Shown piece after piece: positions 25,470 to 36,135 of a stretch of 64,000 nt of DNA. The DNA comes from Lycocorax pyrrhopterus obiensis. Lineage: Eukaryota > Chordata > Aves > Passeriformes > Paradisaeidae. The DNA lies in contig JACSVZ010000024.1 in the NCBI GenBank assembly GCA_014706295.1, forward strand, positions 3,093,136 through 3,157,135. Direction: 5' to 3'. A model generated the notes under the pieces. The model was not told the DNA's origin. It saw only the letters and a program-made list of their open reading frames with translations, and did no database searches. Each line of letters starts with the position of its first letter. The first letter of the stretch is position 1. The position numbers and the translations under genes are program-made.

Positions 25470-27885
25470 GTAATTCCTGATGAGGGGCAATTCCTGATGC
25501 TTGCTAATGAGCAAGCTGATCAGTCAACTTTTCAGAAACACTGCTTAAGCTAATTGTAGAGCTCAGAGGTAATGGTTAATTTTTGCCAGACAAAATAATC
25601 TTCTCTCTGGCATTGAGATGGGAGGGCCAGGAGATGTGAGATGTATTTCTACCCAAGAGTTGCTGTAAGGGGCCTGAGCAGCGCTTGCACCCTCTCAGCA
25701 GCATGGACAAGAGTTCTCTGCTAGAGTACCTTGTCCCAAGTTCAGGGCAGATGCTGCCCCCAAAATGTTACCTTTCCTGGAACAACATTTGGAAGGGGAA
25801 AAAAACATCTGTCACCCTTTACCAAGAGAGTATTAGAAGATCCTCTCCCATGTGTCAGTTGCATAAGTTGTTAAAAAAGTGTTAGTCTTTTCTAGAAAAA
25901 TATAAATGTCTGAGCTCTTAGATTGTGAAGACTGTGTCATGGCCATGCTCCCATTTCTGTGTTCAGTTCTCCTACTCTGGCTTTATATGTGCAAGGGAAG
26001 CTCTTTCAGAAAATATCTAAATATCTCTGCTGCTCTTGTTGCAAGGTGATTCAATTTTGAAAATAATTTTAATTAAAAATGGAATAAACTAGATAGAAGA
26101 TATCTAGTGCCTCCCCTACCTGCTGTGCCTCCCAAACCTGAGATCATTCTCATCTGAGTGTCTGGTTGGGTATTTCTGCTCCCCATTGGCAAAGGGCATT
26201 TTCTCTTGTGCTCGGTCTGATGAGATATTTGCATCTTGTGCTAAACAAGCGAAACAAAGCCCTCTTTGAAGTGCATAAAGCCATTTATTTCAAAGGGGAA
26301 CTATGGAGTGTGGCATGTTGGCAATGCACTTGGCTTGAATTTATCTTGAAATGCTGAGATGTCTTTTGTGTGTTTTTATAATGACATCATTAGCCCCTCT
26401 AAAGTCTAATTCACTATCTTCCAGGTAGAAATTCAGATGGAGAGGAGTATCTGAGAGAATGGAAGACAGTCAGGTATACTGCACAAACTAATTTTCTTGA
26501 CCCAGTAGACCAGCAGTAGCACCCAGCCCCTGGGAGGACAGAGCTGCCTACTAGTCTGCTTCACCCATAAGCACCACATGCTTTACCCACAGGCTATTTC
26601 TTATACATACGTAAGGGAAACTCCCTGAAAACAGTCACTTCCTTAACCTTCATTAAGGCCCTATGTAGACTTATCTTTGATGCCTGCAGATCCCTGCCAG
26701 CTGGCAATGCCTGGCTGCTGCTGAGCAGAGAGTTCTTCATGTGTAATGCTGCTTGCCTTTCCACTTCCTCCTCCTCCCTCCCCGCAAGTCAGTCTCCTCC
26801 ACCTGCTGCATCTTGTTCTAATCTGGTTTGTGAGCACTTTGGGTCAGGGACTGTCTAATTTATAGCGTGTCTGCATGCCCCCTAGCACCAGGTAAAAGCT
26901 ATTAATTCACATCACCCTATACTTAGAGAAAGTTTTATGGGATCAATAGAGCTGTGCTATTAATAATACAGCTAAAGTGTAGTAACTTCGTACTGTGCAT
27001 CACCTCAGAATAGCCCCATAACCTATTATAGAAAGAGAGTAATTTCCTCAAAGCTATGGCTGTAACAAGACCTGGGGTTTAGTTCTCCATTGAAGTATTT
27101 GTTGAACCTGAGAACCCTTGTCACAAAGACAAACCAGGCTGGGCGTGGTGCTGGCAAAACTGATTTGAACTTGAAGAATTTCAGAAATGCTATAAGTGTG
27201 AAGCAAACTTTCTCCTCAAATTACTGTGAGATTGCATCACAACTTAATTTAAAGCTTTCTTAATTTCTGCTTTGAAGTTGTGACTCATATTTAGCATTTC
27301 TGTAGCATTTTTCAGTTTAAAATTGATTAGCAATGTTTGCTCAAATGTTTCACTTGGGTTTTTTTGAAAATTCCTACATAGGTGTTGACTGAAGAGAAGC
27401 AGTGAGTGGAGTGGCAGCTGCTTATTGACAGTCTTGCTCTGTTGCTTTAGACCATAAGGTTGCATGTGGATGGCAGTGTGACATTGTTCCTTGGTGTGCA
27501 CCAACCTGAGTCCTGCTCTAGAGATGGGTGTGACCTATGAATGCTCCAGGCTACAGCAAGGCCTTTGGCAAGTGGTCACACTGGCGGTCAGAGCAGAGGG
27601 GCAGTCCCTGGGCATGAGCTGGGAGCTTTCACTGTCACTTGGCCGCAAAGAGGAGCAGCAGCAGCAACTTTGAGATGGGGGAAGTTCTTACCATCCAGCC
27701 ACCAAGAGAACTACCATTGCACATCTGTGGTTTCAGGCTACTTGTCATATTGACTGGTACTGTGCAGTTGTGGCTCGGTATCATCTCATCTTGGGTTATT
27801 TTTTGCAGACTGCCAAAGGCAGTGTCTTGTGACATTATATCCATGTTATTAAACATATGTACCCTGAGACAGTATCACAAAATGA
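25470..27885. other. Unique noncoding DNA
   Basis: No recognised gene. A palindrome-like ATGACATCAT occurs near 26381-26390 (the same core as the sites at 12.5 kb). The text around 27035-27085 faintly resembles an ancient SINE tail but is too degraded to call. Confidence 0.5.
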
Positions 27886-27890
27886 CATCC
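27886..27890. repeat. Left target-site duplication (CATCC) of LTR copy 2
   Basis: CATCC precedes the LTR start TGTCTTGG and is repeated exactly at 28732-28736. Confidence 0.88.
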
Positions 27891-28731
27891 TGTCTTGGGG
27901 TGATTTTATGATGATTAGTCTATTCCCTGATCATCTGCTTTATGCCCCAAAATGGTTGCTGTAGCTTTAAGATGGGTCTGGGGGGGAAGGGAGAGCCTTG
28001 GGGCTCTTTTTCAAAGCCTCACTCCCCAGGTGTCCGGCGTGCCGTGTGGTCTGGGTTTTTTATTTACTTGGCTAGCTTGGCTTTTTGTTAGTTTAGGCAA
28101 GAAGTTTTTTTCCCTTCCCCTGGCCTTGGAGAGGCTGCAGCAGCAATCCTTCGGCAGCTTTTTCGAAGTGAACTAGACGGTTTGGTTTTGGTCTGAGATC
28201 AGAGACCAGCGGGAAAGGCAAGGGGCTGCTCCCTTTTGGCCCCACACCTCGGAAAAGCCGAGCCAGCGAGAGAAAAAGCACACCAAGCCTACCTGCTTCA
28301 TCTGCTGTGAAGTGGGGACCAACACCAGAGATTCACCAGGTTCCCATCTGTTTGCCTGAGCTGCTGCGTGAATCTTTTGGTTTTTTGGGGTTTTTTTTCT
28401 CCCTGAGACAGGAGCTGGCACCATCTTTCTCCCCACAACAATGGCCAGCCATTTTGGGTTTTTTTCTTTCCCTGGCATTTTGGGTTTTTCTTCCGGTGTG
28501 TGTGGGGCGGGGAGGGAGCTAAGGCCTGACAGTTCAGTATCTAGCATTTATTTACCTTTTTTTCCCTGTACTGTGTGGGGCACTCAGTCAATGAACGGTT
28601 GGGTTTTTTTCACTTTCATCCACTAGTATTCATTTCTTACTGGTGGAAAGGGACTGTTGGAACCCTTTTTTTTAAGAGGAAACACTCATTCCAGAGTGTT
28701 TTTCTCCTAAACTTGTCTCCAAACCGAGACA
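27891..28731. mobile_element. Solo LTR of an avian ERV (family A, copy 2)
   Basis: An 841-bp element with TGTCTTGG...CCGAGACA ends, exact 5-bp flanking repeats and full-length homology to the LTR at 5633-7029 without its nested insertion. It has the same left-to-right orientation as copy 1. No internal retroviral genes remain. A minus-strand open frame of 124 codons (28173-28547) starting MLDTELSGL and rich in Lys/Arg/Pro runs through much of the LTR, and a plus-strand frame at 27952-28176 shares its last ~35 codons with one in copy 1. Shared frames here follow from shared ancestry and do not by themselves show coding. Transcriptional direction is unresolved. Confidence 0.92.
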
Positions 28732-28736
28732 CATCC
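28732..28736. repeat. Right target-site duplication (CATCC) of LTR copy 2
   Basis: Exact match to 27886-27890. Confidence 0.88.
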
Positions 28737-29630
28737 TCTGAGCAGTGACTTCTAAGACAGCCCAGACAAATACATGAAAACACAATGCTGCAGATCTTTT
28801 TAAGGTCATGTTAGATCCTAGACCTTGGGCAATGTGCTCCCAGACTGTCACACTTAAAACCAGGAAAGGATGATGCATGCAATTATACCAATGCATTGCT
28901 GTAAATCCAGTGGGTGCTGACGAGCTATCTGTGCAAGAAGCTACCTTAAAGCACTCTAATAAGAAGGCATTTGTCCTTTGCTTCGCCTGCCTTAAGTAAG
29001 TCCCGTAAAGCTTTAGCAACATCTGTCTGAGCTTTTCAGCTCTGCCAGTGCCCTTAGGGAGTCTGTGGTTGCTGGACGGATACCTGCTCCCCTGCAAGGC
29101 ATTGCGCACACACAGGGGTCTGAGAAGTCCATGCATATTTGAGCACAACTGACTTTCCGCCAGGTGATTTTCATGTCAGAAAATTCCATCTTGCTTAACT
29201 GTAAGCTCATCACGATGAGGAAGTAGAAACACATGCTTGGTTTGATGTTCCTACAAATACAATATGTTTTACTGTCTTGGAGAAACTAGCTAGGACTTAT
29301 TTTCCTGCTGTGACTTCCTTCTTCCAGGGCTTCGCAAGCTCTTGGCACAGCTTTGAAATCAAACCTGGAGAGTCAGGGTACTTTTGAGAAAGGCAAAAAC
29401 GATGGCAAAGCCCTTGAGCTTGCTCTTCCTTCTGATGCTAGACAACCAAATAAAAAGGAAAAGAAAACTAGGGGGAGTTCCTTTATGTCCTGACTTCAGA
29501 GATCATGAGAATGGTTTTGCTTTGGCATTGTTTACAATAGAACTGGGAATATCTTGGCAGTTGACTATTGATTTTGAAGCTGTAGTATAAACAAATGAGC
29601 CTTTAAAAATCAAGGGGACATTTATCCTGT
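28737..29630. other. Unique noncoding DNA
   Basis: Stretch between two LTRs. A 158-codon minus frame (28672-29148) starts inside unique DNA and ends inside the LTR; no family is recognised and I treat it as chance. Confidence 0.45.
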
Positions 29631-29635
29631 GACCA
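29631..29635. repeat. Left target-site duplication (GACCA)
   Basis: GACCA abuts the LTR at 29636 and is repeated exactly at 30510-30514. Confidence 0.85.
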
Positions 29636-30509
29636 TGTCCTGGTTTGAAAGACAGGTGTCTGTCAAGGAAGGCAGAAGCCTCCCCTGAAATGGAAAATGC
29701 AACCCCCTTCCCTCCGAATTATTATAATTTTGAAATTAAGGGGCTTTCAGGCAAAGATATGAGGGGTAGGAATAACAGTTCTTTACTAATATATATATAT
29801 GTAAGACAAGGCAAACAAACAACAATAACTCTGGCAGTAACAGCAAACACAACCACAAACCCAGTGCCAGCCCCGCTCGGCTGTCGGGCACCCCTCCCCC
29901 CCCCTTCGGTGCAGTTCCAGTCACAGCTGGCAGGAGCGGCTCAGGGTCCCGGGAAAGGATGGACGAAAAGCTTCACAAACCCTCTGGGCGGCTGATCCCG
30001 GTGTCCGGCCGGACCCTCGGGAGCAGCAGGCTGGAGCAGCAGAGACGAGCACAGATCCCGGGGGGGGCAGACGAGATGTAGCAAACTGCGGGGCTGAGTG
30101 GGAGCGCCGGGAGGTCTCAGCCGGCGAGGGTGTGCGGGCTACAGTGTAGCGAAGGGGTCCAAGAGGCAGCAGGAGCAAAGCGGCTGCGGCCCGGCTCGCA
30201 GCAGGGCAGGGAAAGGTGGGCTTCGGAATCCGGGTTTCTCAGGTGGAAGGAAAAAAAACCGCCGAAAAGAAGAAACCTCCAGCTCTGACCCACACCTTCC
30301 TCACTCTGCGGGTACCAGCAAACCCTGCTCCCCCACCCCCCAGGTGAAAAAACAAGTAGCTAGTTCGTACCCCCGCCCTCTGTGGCTGGCCCTTTTGTTC
30401 TTCTTAAGCACCCAGTGATTCGTCCCCTTGGAAAACAGATATGGGGAAAATTCTTTAAGAGAAAAAAAAAAAAAAAAAAAAAACAGGAGAACTCATCAAA
30501 CCCCCAACA
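29636..30509 (-). mobile_element. Solo LTR of a songbird-type ERV (family C)
   Basis: Read on the minus strand the element starts TGTTGGGGGTTTGATGAG and ends CAAACCAGGACA. It is 874 bp and is bracketed by exact GACCA repeats. I recognise the family as one common in songbird genomes, which supports a passerine host. The middle is GC-rich (29870-30240), and there are short simple repeats: a TA run near 29788-29800 and a 22-A run at 30462-30483. No internal coding region is present. Short frames within it are not retroviral genes. Confidence 0.88.
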
Positions 30510-30514
30510 GACCA
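30510..30514. repeat. Right target-site duplication (GACCA)
   Basis: Exact match to 29631-29635. Confidence 0.85.
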
Positions 30515-32092
30515 TTACTTCTACGTTTTCCTCAGGCATCATCATCTGAAACAAGTTCATTATGTGAAACACTGTCTCTGCTGCCTGGGTTATGTTACAC
30601 ATCAGCTGCAGCTGATGCCTGTAAGTAGCTATGCATACCAGCTGCACATGTAATTCGTCTTTAATAGTATATTTATGATTCAAACTGGGTCTTTCTGTCT
30701 TTTTTTTTCTCCAGCTATTTTTAAATTGCTCAAATGTCAGGGCATTATTTCCACTAGATGACTACATTGTTTTGTTCCTAGTAGATGTTTCAAAAAGGAG
30801 TGTAGTGGTTTACTGTCTACTGAAAGTGGCTAATTAAGAATTGTATTTCTCAAATTAGTACTTGGAGCAGTTTCCCTGGACTGTCACGTGAAGAAAATTA
30901 TTTTAGTAATTTTCCCAAAAGGTGAGAAAGCTGTAACATAATGCAAATTTCCCTGTAGAGTCCTATAGGTGAAGGTTGTTGGTAGATAAGCCTTGACTTG
31001 TCATCTAATTAGTCTGTGCTTCAGGAGTGTCTTTTTGGAAGTCTGTGTCTGTGTGTATTATATATAAAATATATAATTTTATTTTTAAAGGTGAACACAC
31101 CATATGCCAGCTGAAGAACATGCATTCCACTTAATGTTATGGAAATGTGTTGTGAACAAACCTGTTCAGAAGAAAAACATGGTGTGCTGGTGACTGAATA
31201 ATGATTAATGGGTTGGCAAAATCACTGTTCTTGGGTAAAATCACTCAACAAAAAACTGCTGTGTTTAAGAACAGTCTTAACAACGGAATAGATAGATCAT
31301 ACTTTGACTTGCATTATCAATATGCTAATGACTGCTTTCTTCTCACATTTTGTGATAAGAAAGCCTCTGTGACCTAACCTCTGAAGTGTCCACGCTGTCT
31401 TTTAAAACATGAACTAAGACCCATACTTACACAGAAATTCAGTAAGTTTTTACAGCAAGTTTCCACTTCATTCCACACTTTATTAGTTATCATGAAAAAC
31501 CCCTTCTCTCTGATCTGTGTGTTTTCAGACACTGAGTGACAGCCTTCTCTTGAAAGCAAATAATTTCCCCTGTCAAATAAAGGGAGAGTCCTGTGGGGAA
31601 CTTTCCAGGATAAGCAGGACTTATCCCCAGCTGTGCCCTTCTTTTTTTGAAAAACAAACTTTGTTTCTTCAAACAAAATGGTAACACTTATGCTCCCAAT
31701 TCTGCTTACCTCCTGGCCCAGGCTTTGTAAATGTAAGTGCAGATTATGAATGCATGTGCAGTGTCTGATATTTCTAGGAAGAACACTTTATAACTGAAAT
31801 CTCTCTTCTCCTGGGGTTGAAAGCAAAACAAATTTAAGGATAAAATCACACAGAGGCATAATCCCCAAGGGAAACTTACTTTAGTTATTATGATTATATT
31901 ACGATGTACACTTCAGTACAGCAAAAGCTGTGTGAATACCATTTCAGTGGGGAATAATTTTTAGTCTTACAGCCTATAGTACATTATAATGCATTTCTGG
32001 AAGCTTGATGAATCATAACTGCAATTCTCAGACATCTTCGTTTTCTGATATTCCCAACCTTCTCTTCTAAAAGAGAAAGGAAGAGAGCATGA
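30515..32092. other. Unique AT-rich noncoding DNA
   Basis: No recognised gene. Contains a TG/TA-rich microsatellite-like tract at about 31046-31085. Frames on the minus strand near 31374-31687 are unsupported. Confidence 0.5.
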
Positions 32093-32097
32093 GATTC
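32093..32097. repeat. Left target-site duplication (GATTC)
   Basis: GATTC precedes the LTR; GATTT follows it at 33485-33489, one mismatch. The near match and the TG...CA ends support the boundaries. Confidence 0.6.
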
Positions 32098-33484
32098 TGT
32101 TGTGGTTTGACAGTGGCCAAACACCAGGCACCCAAGAAAGCCGTTAGCTTACCCTCTCTTGCTCTCAGCTGGGCAGAGGAGGAGGAAAAAAAATTAATGA
32201 GGGCTCATGAGTTGAGATGAGAACTGGGAGAAAACACTCTAAGGGCAAAACAGGTTCAAATTAAAAGGTATAAAGTAAATTTATTATTAACAGAGTCAGA
32301 GGAGGATAATGAGAAGTAAAATACACCCTTTAAAACACCTTTTCTTCCCCCAGCCCCTCCCTCCTTCCCACCAACAGTGCAGGGAGACAGGGCGTGGGGG
32401 TTTTGGTCAATTTGTCACTCGAGATCTTTTTCTGTTCACTCAGGGAGAGGAGTCTTTCCTTTGCTATGCTGTGGGGTCCCTCCCATGGGAGACAGTTCTC
32501 CGTGAACTTCTCCAGTGTGGCTCTAATCTCATGAGCAGCAGTCCTGCCAAAACTGCTGCAACATGAGTCCCTCCCACGGGCAAACACTCTTCCCGTAATT
32601 GTTGTGGTGTGGGTCACTTGTCCACGGGGTGCAGTCTTTTAAGGATCACAGCTTTCTCTGGTATCTGTCCGCTCCGGTGTGAGCACTTCTCCCACAGGCT
32701 GCTGGTGGATCTCTGCATCCCCCATGGACTTCATGGGCTGCAGGAGGACAACCTGCTTCACCGTGGTCATCACCACAGCTTGCAGAGGAATCTCGGCTCT
32801 GGCGCTTGGAGCACCTCCTCCCCCTCCTTCTCCACTGACCTTGGTGATGCCATGTCGTTTTTCCTCACGTGTCCTCACTTCCTCCTCTTCTCTGACTAGA
32901 AGAAAAACTGCTGCCTGTAGGTATCATTGCCCACAAGTTCCACGAATTCAAAGATTCTTGCAGGATCCCACAGCACTGAGAGGTTGATCTCGTCTAGGTT
33001 CCGTGTCAGGGAGTCACTCGCTATGTTTCCACCGCTGGCCAGGCGACCCCGCCGCTACTGCGCAGGTGCTACTTAACACCTCTCTTTCATGTGGGGCGCT
33101 GGGAAGGAGAAGCTGCTGCCGCCGCCCCTGCCCTTCTGCCCGTGGCGCAGCTAGCTAGAGGCGGCCAGGCAGGCAAGGCTCGCCGTGGGCCGCACTGAGA
33201 TGGCGGTGGCCATGGCGCATCGCTGTGCGCTGCTCCGGGATGGCCCTGGCAGCGAAGCCTCACCACCCCCAGAAAAAAACTGCCCCTGTGCTGATTTTCT
33301 TCTTAAATATGTCATCCCAGAGGCGTTACCAACCTCTCTAACTGGGCCAGCAGCATGTCCATCTTCAGAGCCATTAGAGATTGGCTCTGTTGGACACGGT
33401 GGAAGCTTCTAGCAGCTTCTCACAGAAGCTACTTCTGTGGCCCTCCCCCGCTACCAAAAAACCAGGCTGTGCCAAATCAACACA
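32098..33484 (-). mobile_element. Solo LTR of a widespread avian ERV (family D)
   Basis: On the minus strand it starts TGTGTTGATTTGGCAC and ends CAAACCACAACA. It is 1387 bp with near-matching 5-bp flanks. Recognised family blocks include CTTCTCACAGAAGCTACTTC and GAAGCTTCTAGCAGC near its minus-strand 5' end, a TATA-like TATTTAAG (plus-strand 33302-33309), and repeated TCCCATGGGAGACAG/TCCCACGGGCA units around 32475-32590. The R/U5 end matches the fragment at 19290-19497. The CpG-rich middle (33000-33240) suggests modest age or retained promoter-like sequence. No gag, pol or env remains. Confidence 0.88.
33302..33309 (-). promoter_or_regulatory. TATA-like box of the family D LTR
   Basis: CTTAAATA on the plus strand is TATTTAAG on the minus strand, about 180 bases from the minus-strand start of the LTR. 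This A/T-rich box is a conserved part of the family as I know it and is the likely core promoter. Confidence 0.4.
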
Positions 33485-33489
33485 GATTT

Positions 33490-34302
33490 GTAAACGAAAA
33501 GCATAAAACAATTTAGTTAGACAAGTTTTAATCATACATTAATTACATGATGCTTCATGGTATGCAGTGTTTATGCAGTTTATGGAAAAATAACAGGGTG
33601 AACCATTGCAGAGAGTCTAGTGCTGCGTATTTACTGGTGTAAGACCTGAGTGATCAGTGCAGGTCAGCTTCTGTGCTTGTGCTGGGGAGGTCACCTGTGC
33701 AAGGTGTGAGACGTGGGAAATTAGGTCCTCCTTCACACAGTGGCTGAATGCTTTTGCATACTGTTACTCACATGGTGTGCCTTGAGGCAGCAGGTCAACC
33801 CCCTGAGTCTACTCTAGACCCAATACTGGAGTACAGGACTGTACTCATAGCTGTGTTAAGACTCTGTTTTGCATCCCACTGCGCCAAAAAAAAAGAAATA
33901 TGCAACTCAGCTGTTGGAGAACAGAAGTTCACGGATTTCAAATTATTTTTTTGGAAGATGCAACAGAAACTGGTCCTGAAGTTTGAGTGAATATGCAATA
34001 AATGACACTAGCTAAAAGTAAAACAAAATGATATGGTCACAATATAACAAATGCTACAAGTCCCATGTACAATAACTGGCAAGCCACTGCTGTCGGTGGT
34101 GTTTAACAGCACTGTAGCAAGGAACAGCTACACGTCCTTCCATATCAATAGTGAATGAATTACACTAGAAGACTGCTATTTGGTTGAGTATTAGGGTTTC
34201 TTGTCTACACAGCCACATCCTTATTCTGCCACACATACCATCTAATTTCACTGTTTGTGTGTACCAAACAGTACAGTGTTTATAGATGCTTAACTAAAAA
34301 AG
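33490..34302. other. Unique noncoding DNA
   Basis: AT-rich sequence downstream of the LTR. No recognised gene or repeat. Confidence 0.5.
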
Positions 34303-34412
34303 AGACTAAATTACTAGCCCAAGGTCACACAAAGAGTCCCTCAGAGTAAGAACATGAGCCCAGGTCTTCAAAACCCTAGTCTGGTGCCCTTACCATGAGA
34401 TCAACCTTCCTG
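34303..34412 (+). repeat. Ancient MIR/CORE-type SINE remnant
   Basis: TTACTAGCCCAAGGTCACAC, then GAACATGAGCCCAGGTC and GTCTGGTGCCCTTACCATGAG match the well-known order in MIR-like amniote SINEs (cttgcccaaggtcacacag, gaacccaggtct, gtgctcttaaccacta). It is clearly degraded, consistent with an old insertion that predates bird radiation. Confidence 0.6.
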
Positions 34413-34497
34413 TGAAGACTGAAAATCCATATTGGTTGCATTGTTGCACTGTATACAGCTGCCTCTAGAATACTGTGCTCTTTACAGAGCACTTCAT

Positions 34498-34760
34498 TAC
34501 CAAGAAGGTATTGATTGACACATTGAAGGGAGTTCAGAGAAGAGCAACAAAAATAATTAGAGAGTGAAGAGATTGACTGGAAAGATTGATTTAAGAGGGA
34601 AGATTAAGTGAGATAAATATGTATAGCTTGGCTTACCTGCAGCATGGTGCATAAGTCCACAAATATTTAAAGGGTATAAACAATCAGGAGGAAGAACTAC
34701 CAATACTGGTCCAGTCTATTTGTAATTTGATGGTGCCACATGCTGTTGTTGTACAGAGCT
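34498..34760 (+). mobile_element. Ancient CR1-like LINE fragment (3' end of ORF2 region)
   Basis: The segment GGAGTTCAGAGAAGAGCAAC followed by AAAAATAATTAGAG corresponds to the CR1 reverse-transcriptase C-terminal stretch that reads VQ-R-RA-K-I, and further on CACAAATATTTAAAGGGTATA matches the downstream block. It is heavily mutated, with stops and gaps, and lacks the CR1 tail. It is a dead fossil copy. Confidence 0.55.
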
Positions 34761-35880
34761 TTCTCAGAGCATGACTGGGTCACAAAGCCTGCCTCTCAAC
34801 ATCCTCAGGGGGAAAATGGCTATTGGAGCTATGGGACCAGTGTGACAATACAATAGGATTCTCTTCTGGGCAGTGGCAGGCACTGGGGAGGGGGCAGAGG
34901 TGTCACTTAACAGTCATGGACGCTGTCCTGCCTGAGTTTGGAGGGTGTTTCTTGATCTAGAACAGCAGGACTCATACCAAATGTGTGATACACGGTAGAG
35001 GAGACATTGTAGTTAATACTTTTGTATCAGTTAATGTCAGTTACCATAGTAACTATGATACTTGATTACTGAGGAATAGCACAGCAAGAAGCCAGGTAAA
35101 GATTGTGGAAGTTCTTAGTAAGTCTGGATTGGACCATCCCAGCTTTGATCAACTATAGAATGAGTTGGAAACAAGCTACTTCAAATAAATCCTAAAATAA
35201 CATTTGAGATTCAATTTTTCTTCAAGGAGAAAGTGGATTTCCTAATAATAATAAACCCTCCATGACCCTGTAGCTTTAATAGTTTCAGGTGACATTCAGT
35301 GGCTGCCATCAAATAATCACGGTACAGAGCTTACTGGATGTCATTGCTTATCCAAGAAAGTTTCCACATCATTCTATGAATATAACAGGCGTGTCTTGTT
35401 GTTGTCCTTGTAGCAGGACAGGGCTGATGTTCCCATGTTCTGAGGCAACCCACACCCAGTTGTGCCCATTGGTGTTGGTGCACAATAAATAGATCAAGAT
35501 GGGGATGGGGGAGGATGTTATGTGAGACGTGGTTTTTTTCAACAGCGTATCATTTTGCGAAGACAGAATGTGCTGATCTGTGAATTTATGCCTGGGAATT
35601 AAACATATCTACAACAGAATCACATCAATGTGTGCAGCTGTGAGAAGATGCTAATGCGTAGTTGCATGTACAGAACTTTTTGGGTACTGCAGGCCCTCCT
35701 TTTCTTCCTATGCAAGTAAAAGAAAAGACACAGTTTGTTCTCCCATTACAACCACTGGCTTGTACATTCCCTTTTTCTTTTCTTTGCAGGCTCTGTTTGT
35801 AGTTATACAGTCAGGTCTCCACAGAGTAATTTACTGGCTGAATCTCTCCCAGAATCCAGCTTGAAACCAAGCTGTAAAAA
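34761..35880. other. Unique noncoding DNA
   Basis: No recognised gene or repeat. A small plus frame (35289-35492) is unsupported. Confidence 0.5.
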
Positions 35881-35884
35881 CAGC

Positions 35885-36135
35885 TGAGAGTGTAAATAAT
35901 TCATGCAGACAATATGACTTTTTTATGTAAATTCGGTGCATTAACCCTCTATTATAATGATGGACGACAGATATGGGCGACGTTGCCTTGGTAAGAGCTA
36001 ATGGATGGCCGCCATAAATTCACTGCACATTTTATTGTGTTGCTGGAAATTGTGCCTTCAGGCAATGCTGTTTACTTTTATGTAAAACTCAGGGTTCCCT
36101 AAATATTACAAATATTTTACATCCGACTCCTCAGC
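35885..36135. promoter_or_regulatory. Candidate conserved noncoding element
   Basis: Low-GC sequence with unusual retained CpGs (GGACGACAG, GGGCGACG, GGCCGCC, ATCCGAC). It holds two copies of TTTTATGTAAA (35921-35931 and 36076-36086), a YY1-like GCCGCCAT (36009-36016) and a TFAP2-type palindrome GCCTTCAGGC (36054-36063). The motif density and preserved CpGs are what vertebrate developmental enhancers often show. No alignment could be made, so conservation itself is inferred. Confidence 0.4.

Noticed and set aside
5633..28731. A single 23-kb provirus bounded by the two family A LTRs
   Set aside because: Each LTR has its own distinct target duplication, and no gag, pol or env text was recognised between them.
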